A stretch of 64,000 nucleotides of DNA, taken from the NCBI RefSeq assembly GCF_026151205.1, contig NC_087072.1, positions 4,946,084 through 5,010,083 of the forward strand, written 5' to 3'. Shown in pieces: positions 21,346 through 33,115 of this stretch (position 1 is the first letter of the stretch; every line of letters starts with the position of its first letter). The notes under the pieces were generated by a model that ran no database searches, was not told the DNA's origin, and was given only the letters and a program-made list of their open reading frames with translations. This stretch comes from Bolinopsis microptera (taxonomy: Eukaryota > Ctenophora > Tentaculata > Lobata > Bolinopsidae). The position numbers and the translations under genes were made by a program.

Positions 21346-24300
21346 TTATAGTCGTGTTCTGGAGGAGTCATCGCTGGTAATATTTCTCATGGAGCAACTA
21401 TTGTCTCTCACGGGTGAAGTATCTTGAGTTTCAATTGGATTCATCTCTAACTCACCAGCCACAGGAGCTTCTGTCCTAAATTGTTCTCTTAATACTCTAA
21501 ATATTTTTGATAACAATACACTAACAGTTTCATCGTATAGTAGAGGATTGATGACTGAGTTAATGGGCAGGACGACAATTGAAAACAAGGAGTAATAAGG
21601 ACTAGCGTCTGTCACTTCCAAAGAGTGGAGAAAACACATGACAATAAATGGTATCCAGCAACAGAAATCTGTCCCAATGATTAGAGTTATTTTTCTTTGA
21701 AGTCGCTTGTTTCTATTTCTAAGTTGCTCGTTTCCATTATTGTTAGCACATTGATTCGATGATCTGGCTGATATGAAATTAATGATAATATAAGCCACGG
21801 TAATCACTGCAAAGCATATGATGTTAAGAAACAGTGTACACCATACATAAATCCGTTGAGGATCATGAGAAGTGACAAAATATTTGAAGAGGCATACTCC
21901 TGCGTTTCCGTAGAAATGAACCTGGTTCCTGGTAATTCCTTTATACTCTTCACTAAACATACTCACGACCAATTTGTCTATGTTTTTCCATGAGAGATCT
22001 TTATTTCTCATCCTTCCAAAGTATTCTTCAAAAATCTCGAGATGTTTAGATTTAGTAACAGATCCGACGAAAAGTGGGCTTCCAGAATAGTTAATTCCGT
22101 TGACGAAGTAGTCTTCAAAGGGCTCAAATAAGGGCACTGCTGCCATTAAACAGGAAGCTATAACAATTAGGGCACCTATCAAAAATACGGGAATGCTCGA
22201 TTTTAAATTCGTTTCATCGCTGATAGATAATTTGTTCACCCTCAATACCCTGCTCAAACTCAAGACTGTCATTGAAAAGAGTGATAGCTGAGAACCCACA
22301 GTATTCACGATTCCCACGATAGCGCATGATCTACTGGTTAACCATTCGAATCTGTTGGGACAATAACTATGGTATTTCGATTCATGATAGATAGATATAG
22401 CTAAAAGATATATCCCTATAGTATCAAAAGATCACCAAATGCTATGAGGAGGATGAGAATTTTGTTAAGAAGCATTGCCACTGTTGAAGCTTTTCTGAAA
22501 GTATACATTCCTCTTATGATGATGATGAGGTTCAAAAGTGTCGCTAATGAGCCTAAAAGCCAGGCTACAGTTGTGAGAACAGTATTCTCAATGATCCGTA
22601 CATTACATCTGTCATTACATTCGTCTGAATAGTCGATACAGTCTGGTTTGCCATCGCAGACACTAGAAAGAGGAATATATTCTGTATTATTTGGGCACTG
22701 AAAATGGTTATTACACAGTATTTCGTCGGAGAAATCCCCACAATCATTTGCCAAGTTGCAAACTTTTTCATATGGAATGCATATTCCATTTTCACAAGGA
22801 AACAAATTGTTGTGGTATTTGTCATCTCCATACGGCACAAGGAAGGATAAAAAGTTGTTATCCGCGAGGGTGTAAACTCTTGAAGGGTACTGCCCAAGAC
22901 AGGAATCATGTCTTATAGGATCCTCAAGTGGACAAATGGAAGTGGCACACTGGCCAATGCAGGCAAGATAGACATACATCTCACCGTACACATATTTGCA
23001 GTCAAAGTTTGTTTCTGGAACATCCAAGAGCAGCTGTGTTCTTCCAAGAAGTTCATAGCCTAGGTATCCTAAATCAGTCTTCGAACAATTCCCCGCTACG
23101 TAAGCAAGTTTGTCCAAACCTTTTAAGCTTTTAGACAGTACGAAACAGACATATGGTTTTCATAGCTATCTATCTTTTGATGGATCCCTGGAGAATCGAA
23201 TGCTTTGTGGCAAAGCGCATTCTCATTACCGCAAGTGTTATCTTTGTCACACAAAAACTCAAATTCTATATGACCAGAAGGAGGAAAACCGCATAGGAAA
23301 ACCTCTCCACATTCTTCATCATCTTTCTTGCGTCTCATTGTAGCTGGGGTGAAACCACAGGTTGGGTAAACCACTCCTTCGTCTATACCATCTTCACAGT
23401 CCTTGTATCCGTCATTTATCCAGCTCAAAGGTACTTTTAATACTCTGTTCTCCATACCAAATGCCCTCTTACATGAATACTTGCTCATACTACGGCAAGT
23501 GACATGCAACTCGTCTGCCCCGTTAATGCAATCCTTTGCTTCGTCACAAAGTTGAAATTTGTGGACCTTACAAGTGATATCAATTCTCACGCACATGTCT
23601 TCAAAGCCATCATCACAAAGTCGGAGTCCTGTGATTCCATGACATCTCATTCTGTCAGCAACTGAGACAGGGTAGCCGCCTCTAAAACGTGTTAGGTTTG
23701 CAATTGAGGGGTCCGTGCAGTTTAGTTGGTCAGAGTAGTCTTCACAATATGGTAATTTATTCTTGAACAAGGGAGCACATCTTGTGCCATTTACGATAGC
23801 TCGTCTTGTAACATCATCTATAGCTCTCTGCTTACACAGTGGTCCTTCCTGACAGTTCATTTCATCTGCTCCATTAATACAATCGGGCCTATTGTCACAG
23901 ATCGAAAGTGCTTGTGTGTAACGAGGTGATAGACTGGAGCTAACAGTGCATAAGATCCCATAGGTAAACCCGTTACAAATTGCCTCATCATCACACAAAG
24001 CACAATCACAGACCTTAAATCACACAGACGGTTGGACTTGATTTTTTCTATCCGATAATAAGCACTATTGCAAGTGTATTTATGATCCGTGTCATCAGGT
24101 ACTGCGCAGGTATCCGTACTGTATTGAATATTCTTGCATTCCTTTTTATGTTTGCAAATGTCTTCTGAGCCGAATGTAGCATCTCCATCATCACAGACCG
24201 CACGAGCGCACAAGAATTTGCTGTGATAATGCGTTTCCTTGATAGCAGTGATCCCCTCTTCATCTACTTGATTACAACTCGAGTTTATAAATCCGCACAT

Positions 24301-27300
24301 CTGAAATAATAATCTTAGTCTCGTTGTCGAGCATTTTCATTGTGGGACCTTTCACTTCGTTATGATTTATGATCAGATATACCTTATCGGTCATAATTAT
24401 CGCGGACAAGTTTTTCACGGATCAAATTTTTCAATGACATAATTATTCTCGCTCATGACCGCCAAAAAATTCGGGAGTGATTATATATTTGTCCTAGTAT
24501 ACTAATAAGCTCAAGGATCGACCAGGACCGCTTTTTTGGCGGTCGGGACCGGGACCGGGACAGAAAAAAAAGTGTCAGGACCGCCGGACCGGGATTAAAA
24601 CCGGGACCGGGAATGAGAATGGGATCGGGAATAGGACTGGGACCGGGATTAAGGGGGGGGAGGGTTCACCCTGATTTTTTTGTGAAACTTGGTTTCGAGA
24701 TAGCAGTTGACCAACAAACTAGGAATAGTGACCAAACGTTTGAGGGGGTCCCGGACCCCAACCGCCAAACAGTGCCCGCGGGGCAGCCACGCCCATATTT
24801 GGTCCAAATCAGGCCCAATTTAGCCAAATACCCTGAACATGCCCAAAACCCAGATTTTAGGTGCTTTACTTGTAGCTAGTGGTCCCTTGAACTCGTATCT
24901 GAAGTTTCATCAAGATTAGACAAAAAATGACTGAGTTATGAGCTAAAAACTATATGCCCATATTTGGGCATACGCACTAAATTTGATCGATTTTGGCCCA
25001 TAAATTAGTCAAATATCAATATTTTTGAATGAAACTAACTTTATATGAAAGGCCAGGTAGCGCAGTTGGAGCGGCCAGGTAGCGCAGTTTTCAGCGGCCA
25101 GGTAGCGCAGTTTTTTAGCGGCCAGGTAGCGCAGTTTTAGCGGCCAGGTAGCGCAGTTGGTTAGAACGCCTGTCTTACAATCGTTAGGTTGCGAGTTCGA
25201 AACCCACTGACTGCCTGGTCGTGGGGTGAGCGTCGTCGACGTTCAGCTAAGGATCATGAGTGGTCTATGCAGCCCCCCGGTCTACTCAGCCGAATACTCG
25301 AGAAATCGGGTGTGAGGGTTAAATGAGGAGCTGCACATTGCAGCAAAGTCTCGGACGAAGAAAGTATGGTACACACTACCTTAACCGTCACTGGCCAAAA
25401 AGATCCTTCGGCTTCCTGTAATTGGCTGGTTGCACTTGTGTAACATTGTGGCTGTTGGAATACACCGAAGTAAAATAAGTGTCTAGATAAAAAAAGCCTA
25501 AACTACACATTCTCTATGATTATCAGCTCAATATCTACCTAACTGAAAAATGCCCGGCAAATTTTAGAATTTGGCCGCCAAATTTTTTTAAAGGCCTAAC
25601 TCAAAATTCTGTCCCAAAACTTAAGGTCATGAGACAATTCTACGTTGATTCTGAAAATTTCATGAAAAAATATTGAAACCCTATTGAGTTCTATTGTTTT
25701 GAGCGAAGTCAGTTTTGCAAATATCGCGAACTGAGATATGGGCGATTTTGTTCGTTTTTTGTGATTATTTGAACACAGAATCCACAGTTAGGTAGATATT
25801 GAGCTGATAATCATAGAGAATGTGTAGGTTAGGCTTACCTTTCATATAAAGTTAGTTTCATTCAAAAATATTGATATTTGACCAATTTATGGGCCAAAAT
25901 CGATCAAATTTAGTGCGTATGCCCAAATATGGGCATATAGTTTCTAGCTCATAACTCAGTCATTTTTTAGGTTTTGGGCATGTTTTGGGCATGTTCAGGG
26001 TATTTGGCTAAATTGGGCCTGATATGGACCAAATATGGGCGTGGCTGCCCCGCAGGCACCGTTTGGCGGTTGGGGTCCGGGACCCCCTCAAAAGTTTGGT
26101 AACTGGTCGTAGTTTGTTGGTCAACTACTATCTCGAAACCAAGTTTTACAAAAAAATCAGGGTGAACCCCCCCCCCCCCCCCCCCCCCCCTTAAGCCGGT
26201 ATTGGGACCGGAATCGTAGCTAACAAAAATGTGACTTTCAATATTCTTTGATATAATTATAATGTATAATCAATAATAGCGTTAGGTGCAGTATTTATAC
26301 AGTGTGCTATGTCAGCAAGTAGGTTGATTAGTGTATTATATTGGATTTCTATAATATTCTACATTTGATTTTACTACTGGTATTTGGTTATCCAAATCTA
26401 TTGGAGTCCGATTAGCCGTCGCGTTGTGGTTTATCAGAGCGACTCTTTACCTACAAGGCAATCTCAAGCCGCCAAAGAGTTCCTCATCTCCAAGTCTAAG
26501 AGAGAGGGGGCTTCCGACAAAGAAAGAGTACAAGAATCAGTGCGGACAGTGATATCGAGAAACGACAGCGATATTCCTAAGCAGCGTACAGCGGCTAGAG
26601 ACTATTCTCATAACAGGAGGGTTACCATCAACTCCTGGAGCAGCTCTAGACATAATCACCGAAATCATCCCCATCGACCTGGTGATAGAAGAGGAAGCAG
26701 CAAAAGGAACTCTTAGACTCAAATCCATGCCAACAACCACTGGATATATGAGCCGATGGTTAACAAGAAGGGCAACCTAATCACCCACACAAAACTTAAC
26801 GAACAGTTACTAAAGGCTATCAATCTCAATTCTGAAGGACAGGATCAACAGACTACATCACTGAATGTTGATATTGGTTTTACCACAGGAATTCCTCAAC
26901 TCTCAGAGTAATTGAGGAAATCGAGAACGATACCAACACCATACAATGCTACACAGATGGCTCCAAAATGAATGAACATTGAACAAGTTGGAGCAGGAGT
27001 GCACATTGTGGATAACGACACCCCTCCACGTGAGGAGTCCTACCACCTAGGAACCAACTCAACCGTCTTCCAGACCGGGACCTTTGCCGTTGGCACAACG
27101 GCAAAAAAATTACGGGAATCTGGAACCAAAACTAGATAAATCATCATAAACTGTGATAGCCAGGCAACAATAATGGTAATGAGCAATATCAAAGTCCAAT
27201 CAAAAAGCACCCGAACAGCAATAAGTGAGCTTTACCAACTTGCAATGGACAATCAAGTCCTACTACGATGGATACCAGGTCACAAAGGCTATGATGGTAA

Positions 27301-30300
27301 CGAAAAGACAGACTCTCCTGCCAAAAAAGGCTCTGATAACTTGCACTCCGCTCAAGTGCTACTAGTACTACCAGTACCACTACCAAAAGCATTATGGGAG
27401 GGAGCGCTTCGGAGTAAAAGTCATAGGAAAATGAGGGAAAGATGGAGAACGTTTCCCAACACTCACTTCAAACAAGTATGGAGAGATAAGTTCGCCAGAT
27501 CAATCCCGAAACTTGGAAAAGAGAGCACAAGAACAGCGACACAATTCCTTACTGGACATTGTGAACTAAACTACCATATTAATAAGTTCAAGCCGACAAC
27601 GGTCCCCAAAATTTGTCCACACTGTCTCATGGAAGAAGAGACAATGAACCACTTTATTAGTTTATTGGTCAGTGCCCGAAATGATCTTACCAACGAGGAG
27701 GATACTTTGACTCCTTCTATCTTAGTGTGACAGACATAGTGGACAAGTTCTTACTACCATGAAGGATCATCGGCTTCAAACAAACAACAAAACGATTCAC
27801 TTTTTTCTCCACTTATTAATATTTTACCGGGGTAAGCACAAGGCTCCAATTCTCTATCTTACAGTGGTTACGATTTATCCAATAGTGATAATTACCACAG
27901 CCCCCTACGAAGAAGAAGAAGATATCAAGAAGGGAATAAACAAGTGATACTGACGACTCAGTCAGAGAGATTGACATTTGACGATGATACAGCGACTTGG
28001 AACCAACTGACCAACTCGGAACTCCTACGCAGTACTTCAGACTGGCCCGGATCTTTGAACAACGTGGTAATTAGGAACGAGGTTACCAGATATTTGAAGG
28101 ACAAGCAAGAGCCCCAGAGACGTAATCCCCTTGAGTTCTGGTGGAAACATTACACTCTGTACCCCATCTGAACCAGCTTGTCTGGATCTATCTGTATCCA
28201 CCTACTTTCTCAGTCGCAAGTGAAAGGGCTTTCAAGGCGGCAAAAAACATTGTAGGGGATAGCAGACTAAACCTCCTGCCGGAAAACTTAGAAATCAACT
28301 TGACTATCAAATACAACTGAAGAGTGAACAGTGAAGAGCCATACACTACGAAATATATATCAGCTCAAGTTCCCTCCTGATTGGTTATTGGTTATATTAC
28401 CTTGCCCCGAACAATCTGAACAAAGACGACGAGAGTATGGTTACGGAGTCTAATGAAGAGGCAGCTAGATTTACTGACGAATAAGATGATGAGGACATTG
28501 CGTAGGGTAGCATGCGTTAATTTACTGATTACAAGCACAGCTCACCACAACAATCCAGCACTAAAACCTGGTATCGCTACTGATTACCAGCACAAGCACA
28601 GCTCACCCAATTCAACAAACTGACACTTAACTCTGACACTGACAGTGTGTTTACCAATTGTGTATTAATTGCTTAAGGATTTTGCTTAAAATTTCAGTTT
28701 TTCAAAAACATCGTTGATTTGAGCAAAAAGTGTTTCGATAATCTAACTGAGTAACAGCAAAACAATTTGTAAATTTAGAAAAAATCCCGGTTTGGTCCCG
28801 ATCAAAATTCGACATTTTAGCCGATTTTTGACCGGGACCGGGATTAAGCCGGGATCCCGGTCGATTCTTGAATAAGCTGATATAGTAATCGGCTACACAC
28901 ATGACACATATCTACGCATATGTAGGGATACACACACTTAAAGTAAAATGAATGGAAATAATTACCGGACTTTATTATTCACGGACCTTAATGCCAGAGA
29001 CATTACTTTCACGGACATAATTATTCACGCTAAGGTCTTCAGCGTGAAAGTAATATCCGTGATATTTATGACCGATAATGTAATTAAATATTAATACACA
29101 TTATTCCGTTTCGTCATTTTAAATTTATCGTGATTAATATTGCAATTACCACGGAATAAAAAATGCATTAACCATCTTTAATGATAATAATATGTACCTG
29201 ATAAAACATAGGATCGTTAGGACATGCTGCAGAAAATTGTTGGTACTCGCAGGTTCTTTTTACCACCGAGTAGTAATCGTTAGAATTCGGACACTTGAAG
29301 AACGTCTTAGTCTTGTTTGTGGCCTCATCTACAAATGTGCATTGTATCTTTATGTAACCGTGATGCTGTACGAACTCACAAGTCGTGTTTTCTGAAATTC
29401 CAAAAAAGTTTAGATGGATTGGTAAGAATATGCCAATAAATTTAGTGGTATTATGATTAGTTATTTAAAGTCATTACCAAATAACGGAGTAGTTCGCTGT
29501 TTATTAGTCTCATGATTGAAATACTGATATCTGGATATTATCCGGTTGGAAGAGACAAGGACAAGTGAAACAAGGAAGTTAGGAGTAAGGGCAAATTTTC
29601 GGCGTCAACGCCATCTTCAGGCTAAAATTGTTATAAATGTTAGTATATAATAAATGCTTCTATACTAGTTAAAATGCTAAATTAAAATTACACACACTGA
29701 ATACAGGTTACATCAAATGGTATTGTACATTACATTGAAAATAGTGATGTACACACGTTTTACACTCTGTCCAAGTACATAATATCTACTGAACAGCAGG
29801 GTCGTGTGCTATTTGTTTAAAATTGTCTTTGAATATGTTGTAAAAGAAATCCCTTAAGCTTCTCGCACTCTTCTTTGTTATTGATACTAGGTTTAAATAA
29901 ATTAATGTAGTAAGCTTCTGTCACTTTACGTTTAATGGTGCTATATAAGTTAATTTCTAAAATATCGAAGGAAATATCTGGTTCTATGTTATCGTGAAAC
30001 TCTGAATAATGAGCAGCCAACGCATTATCAGGATAGGTTAAAGGCCTGTTGACTGCTCTTCGATGCTCTGAAAATCTATCGTGTGCTGTTCTACTCGTTT
30101 CCCCTATATATAGCTCTTGACATAATTTACACGTAACTTTGTATATGACACATTTTGGTTTGCAGTCGTGATTTGTTGTGATGAGTGGACATATGATACA
30201 GTTTGGTATGGTGCAGTGTGGTTTGTCGTGTGGTCGTGATGAACATAAGATCTCTGAGAGTTTCTTACCTGGTGTGAATATGAATTTGACCGGTAAGTTG

Positions 30301-32097
30301 TGTGAGAGGGCAAATTGAGTGACTTCTTTGGAAAATGGCTCGTTGATGAATGGTAGAGTGCATGTTACGTGGTCGGTATCTTGTATGTTTGATGATGAAG
30401 GGTTATGACGTGTTGTAGGTGAGAGAGGGTGAAGTCGTCCTGTTTTGTTTATACGTCGTGGGTCTTGGTAACCGTTGTTGACCAACAAGTTGTCTACTAT
30501 CTTCGTGGACTCTTCTTTATACTCTGGTGTTGATGAGCAAAAAGCAGCCGTTTTGTAGAAGTTCTTGATGGTTGCTACTTTAGTTCCCTCATTGTGGTGG
30601 CTGTTGGCGTGCAGTGTGATATTCTTTTTCTGCTTCTTTCTGTAGAATTTGTGGTGTAGTGTTCCCTGTTCGTCGATCTTTATCTGGGTGTCGAGGAATG
30701 GGGTGAAATCCTGACGGCTTTCCGGATAGTCAATTTCCCATTTGAGCAACTGGTCTGGGTCCTCGTTTGAGATGGACTCCACTATCCTCAGAGCTTCTTC
30801 TTTGGAGCTGGCTAGACTCCCGGCATCATCCACGTATCTCCGGTAGAATGAGACGTGTAAATCAGTGTAAATCGATCTTCTCTCGAACATATATACTCGT
30901 ACTATCGCTCCTATTGGTGATGGTTGGCACCCCATGAAGAGACCAATTTTCTGGAGGTAGAGTCTTGAGTGATATGTAAAGTATGAGTTGGTGAAGACGA
31001 ATTCAAGGATCTTGTGGATGTGCGTGAGTGTTAGACCCCAGGTGTCGAGGTCTTCCCAATGTTCTTCGGTGAGTGTAATGAGGTCTTGAATGCAGCCACT
31101 GATGTTGATGTTTGTGTACAGTGCTGTGACGTCAGCTGTGAAGAATGAGAGACCTGAGAGTTGTTGATGTGACATGTTTTGAAGCTCTTCTAGGTGAGTG
31201 TGTATATTGCTCAGGTGAGATGGAACATGATTAAGCAGAGGAGATAGAATAGATTTAACAATCCAAGCAAGCTTCTCAGAAGGGGAATTTATACAAGACA
31301 CACGATAGATTTTCAGAGCATCGAAGAGCAGTCAACAGGCCTTTAACCTATCCTGATAATGCGTTGGCTGCTCATTATTCAGAGTTTCACGATAACATAG
31401 AACCAGATATTTCCTTCGATATTTTATAAATTAACTTATATAGCACCATTAAACGTAAAGTGACAGAAGCTTACTACATTAATTTATTTAAACCTAGTAT
31501 CAATAACAAAGAAGAGTGCGAGAAGCTTAAGGGATTTCTTTTACAACATATTCAAAGACAAATTTAAACAAATAGCACACGACCCTGCTGTTCAGTAGAT
31601 ATTATGTACTTGGACAGAGTGTAAAACGTGTGTACATCACTATTTTCAATGTAATGTACAATACCATTTGATGTAACCTGTATTCAGTGTGTGTAATTTT
31701 AATTTAGCATTTTAACTAGTATAGAAGCATTTATTATATACTAACATTTATAACAATTTTAGCCTGAAGATGGCGTTGACGCCGAAAATTTGCCCTTACT
31801 CCTAACTTCCTTGTTTCACTTGTCCTTGTCTCTTCCAACCGGATAATATCCAGATATCAGTAAAGTCATTACGACTAATTAGTAAGTACTGCCTTTTAAA
31901 ATAGTGCAACATGATTATTCGATATAATTACCTTTAATGTTATCCCATGGTACTTCTGTTACTTCTGTAACGTATAATATAGTTGCCCATGGTGATGATG
32001 ATGTACTTTCTGCACTTTGACTTGAGCTTGGCGGAGTTATTACGGGTGACAGAAGAAATAGTAACAGTAACAAAGGAACCTCCAGGTGTGAAACCAT
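21346..32097 (-). CDS. GRL101-like G-protein-coupled receptor with LDLa modules
   Basis: Three exons on the - strand. Exon 1 (32097-31932) encodes a signal peptide with a Leu-rich core. Exon 2 (29391-29198) encodes a Cys-rich extracellular segment. Exon 3 (24300-21346) encodes several LDL-receptor class A modules (e.g. SSVCDGKPDCIDYSDEC) and then seven helices. The splits join exactly: exon 1 leaves one base, exon 2 (194 bp) ends in phase 0. TM1-2 lie at about 22590-22416. The frame starting in 22317 continues with QLSLFSMTVLSLSR and ends with NSVINPLLYD, the NPxxY equivalent. The closest family I know is snail GRL101-type receptors. Exon 3 needs one-base shifts near 22415, 23120-23150 and 24010, so it is either a recent pseudogene or contains sequencing errors. 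Introns 1 and 2 are full of transposons. Confidence 0.8.
24653..26190. mobile_element. TTAA-flanked foldback element with G-run/C-run ends
   Basis: TTAA borders both ends (24649-24652 and 26191-26194). The element starts with a G-run and ends with a C-run of 24. The first ~390 bp (through 25050) recur inverted at about 25790-26166, so the element can fold into a long hairpin. Arms share AGGGTTCACCCTGATTTTTT and the motif GCCCATATTTGGGCATACGC. TTAA duplication is typical of piggyBac-type movement. No transposase is encoded. A second member is at 35518-36660. Confidence 0.75.
25051..25496 (+). mobile_element. tRNA-like SINE with five tandem A-box leaders
   Basis: A tRNA-like head (TAGCGCAGTTGGTTAGAACG as A box, GAGTTCGAAACCC as B box) is followed by a ~330-bp body and an A-rich end. 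In front of the complete head, GGCCAGGTAGCGCAGTT is repeated four more times, spaced by 5-7 bases, from 25051 to about 25140. The uninterrupted foldback arm at 25840-25850 gives the empty site, so the insertion is confirmed within the window. The anticodon-loop region reads CTTACAA, compatible with a tRNA-Val (TAC) ancestor, but the stem is degenerate. Confidence 0.7.
26390..27735 (+). pseudogene. Non-LTR retrotransposon fragment (RNase H and tail)
   Basis: The clearest part is 27173-27730: an RNase H domain end WIPGHKGYDGNEKTDSPAKK, followed by LTGHCELNYHINKF and a zinc-type CPHCLMEEETMNHF. The catalytic Asp in the usual NEKADELAKKG position is kept as D in KTDS. Upstream, 26620-26760 in mixed frames reads like the linker between reverse transcriptase and RNase H (IPIDLVIEEEAAKGTLRLKS). 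Frames are broken and the reverse transcriptase is missing. I and Jockey/LOA-type elements have this arrangement. It lies inside the hAT element. Confidence 0.65.
27944..28320 (+). pseudogene. hAT transposase C-terminal dimerisation region, frameshifted
   Basis: The frame from 27944 contains EVTRYLKDKQEPQRRNPLEF and then WWKHY, the usual hAT pattern of conserved Leu, dPLeWW and yP. After a frame change near 28165 the sequence reads FSVASERAFKAAKNIVGD and LLPENLEINL, the SERxFS..G..v..rR..L.pe part. It stops at 28318-28320. The N-terminal zinc finger and catalytic core are not recognisable. Confidence 0.75.
29817..31301 (-). CDS. Penelope-like reverse transcriptase with GIY-YIG endonuclease, 5'-truncated
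   Basis: A 494-codon frame. Reverse transcriptase motif A is FFTADVTALYTNI (residues 53-65), motif B GCQPSPIGAIV (124-134), motif C YVDD (156-159). The C-terminal GIY-YIG nuclease covers roughly 384-470 with VIYKVTC, LYIGETSRTAHDRFSEH and the metal-site Glu of the family expected further on. A Cys-rich C..PNCIICP cluster precedes it. Full-length proteins of the family are near 700-800 residues, so the N-terminal part is missing, replaced by the inverted duplication upstream. The frame has no stops, so the copy is young. Such elements copy RNA at a nicked target. Confidence 0.9.
   Translation of the reverse strand: MSCINSPSEKLAWIVKSILSPLLNHVPSHLSNIHTHLEELQNMSHQQLSGLSFFTADVTALYTNINISGCIQDLITLTEEHWEDLDTWGLTLTHIHKILEFVFTNSYFTYHSRLYLQKIGLFMGCQPSPIGAIVRVYMFERRSIYTDLHVSFYRRYVDDAGSLASSKEEALRIVESISNEDPDQLLKWEIDYPESRQDFTPFLDTQIKIDEQGTLHHKFYRKKQKKNITLHANSHHNEGTKVATIKNFYKTAAFCSSTPEYKEESTKIVDNLLVNNGYQDPRRINKTGRLHPLSPTTRHNPSSSNIQDTDHVTCTLPFINEPFSKEVTQFALSHNLPVKFIFTPGKKLSEILCSSRPHDKPHCTIPNCIICPLITTNHDCKPKCVIYKVTCKLCQELYIGETSRTAHDRFSEHRRAVNRPLTYPDNALAAHYSEFHDNIEPDISFDILEINLYSTIKRKVTEAYYINLFKPSINNKEECEKLKGFLLQHIQRQF
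31309..31860 (+). repeat. Inverted copy of the Penelope-like element's 3' end
   Basis: Reverse complement of 29525-30085 and nearly identical: it repeats the end of the GIY-YIG domain (with one base change giving a TAA at about 31427) and the whole 3' UTR to TCCAACCGGATAATATCCAG. Near-identity implies that both parts arose in the same insertion event. Confidence 0.9.
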
Positions 32098-33115
32098 TTC
32101 TTGTTAGCTCGTTATTATGTAACTAAATAGTAGATTGAGTTAAAATTATTTAAAATCTTTCAAAATTCAATTTTTAGAAATTCTGAAAATACTGACTGAA
32201 CAACTAGCAAGTAGCAAGAGGGTAAATTTCAAAGCAAATGTCTGTTGTTGAAAATCCATACTAAAATTAAGGTCACAAAATAAACCAGAAGGATAAAGAA
32301 CCAGCAAATACGTGTATGAAATCAGACTGAAAGTGAGAAGTTGATGGAATAATTATGAAGTAAGCAGTCAAATCTTTGAATTATGTGTCTGAAATTGTGG
32401 TTGCTGTAGTCATTGTCTTTTTAAACGGATCGGTATTCAAAGATTTCACTAATCATAAGATTGAAGCTGGTAACGTGACTTGCAACAAATGAACATGGCT
32501 CTCACACAAACTGACAAACTGTCGCAATTAGGCACTGTAATGTGATTCAGGAACACTATAACATTAACTCCAACTCTTATAAACCACCTAGTTAAACTCG
32601 TGTACTTCGTGTACTATATTTTATAGGTGCGTATTAACCTTCCTGTACGTGTGACGGGTATCTTATAAAAACTACTTTTGTATCAGTATAGCGGATGAAG
32701 ATTCTCTGAATATGCAAGAGCTAATCCACGACCCCATAAAAATCTGAGCTAATGCATAATTACCTTTTGTAGGGCAGTAAGCTTTACTTGAAATGACAAT
32801 CCACGGGGCAGATAAAGCGAGGATTCTTCTAATTACCTAATGCATATTATTATATTTATAAAGGCCGTTATTATAGGGTAAGGTGGATACCTGTCGCCGA
32901 CATGCCTTGAGCCTCGTAAAACGAGAGGACCAGGAGCGTTTTTTATCATTGTATTCGATCGTGTAAGCTAAATGGTAATTTATAGCGTGATTGTGTTGAT
33001 TAATTTATGAGCCTTAAATTTAATTAATTTCGGTGACCAAGTGGCACATAGTTGCTGAATATGAATATTAAAAATATTCTTCTCAAAGCTTGGTCATGGT
33101 GTGAAGCCAGTGGTA
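32098..33115. other. Upstream region of the GPCR gene
   Basis: This should include the 5' UTR and promoter of the receptor gene on the - strand. I see no exon, no repeat and no confident TATA box. A (C/T)-poor AT-rich stretch runs from 32820 to 33090. Confidence 0.35.

Larger units (their letters stand above)
24512..28870 (+). mobile_element. Decayed hAT DNA transposon with 8-bp TSD
   Basis: Target duplications AATAAGCT stand at 24504-24511 and 28871-28878. The terminal repeats are CAAGGATCGACC at the left and CAAGAATCGACC inverted at the right, followed inward by GGGACCGGGA-type subterminal repeats at both ends. The transposase C-terminus lies at 27944-28320. Eight-base TSDs and the dimerisation domain both identify the hAT superfamily. 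It is interrupted by a foldback element and a non-LTR fragment, and sits in intron 2 of the GPCR gene. Confidence 0.8.
24384..29079. mobile_element. Short TIR element split by the hAT insertion
   Basis: The left end TTATCGGTCATAATTATCGC at 24384 matches, inverted, the right end near 29079 (which reads ATTATCGGTCATAAATATCA on the - strand). Both flanks share CGGAC/TTTCACGG-type sequence. Excluding the hAT at 24512-28870, about 330 bp remain, a plausible MITE into which the hAT jumped. No coding capacity. Confidence 0.45.
29466..31872 (-). mobile_element. Penelope-like element with inverted 3'-end duplication and TSD
   Basis: TAAAGTCATTAC occurs at 29466-29477 and 31861-31872 and is the likely target duplication. 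On the - strand the element carries a reverse transcriptase-GIY-YIG ORF. About 550 bp of its 3' end (29525-30085) recur in inverted orientation at 31309-31860. Partial tandem or inverted copies at the 5' side are a known trait of Penelope-like elements. It lies in intron 1 of the GPCR gene, in the same orientation. Confidence 0.75.

Noticed and set aside
25140-25215. Functional tRNA gene
   Set aside because: A and B boxes are present but the acceptor and anticodon stems do not pair properly, and a SINE body follows.
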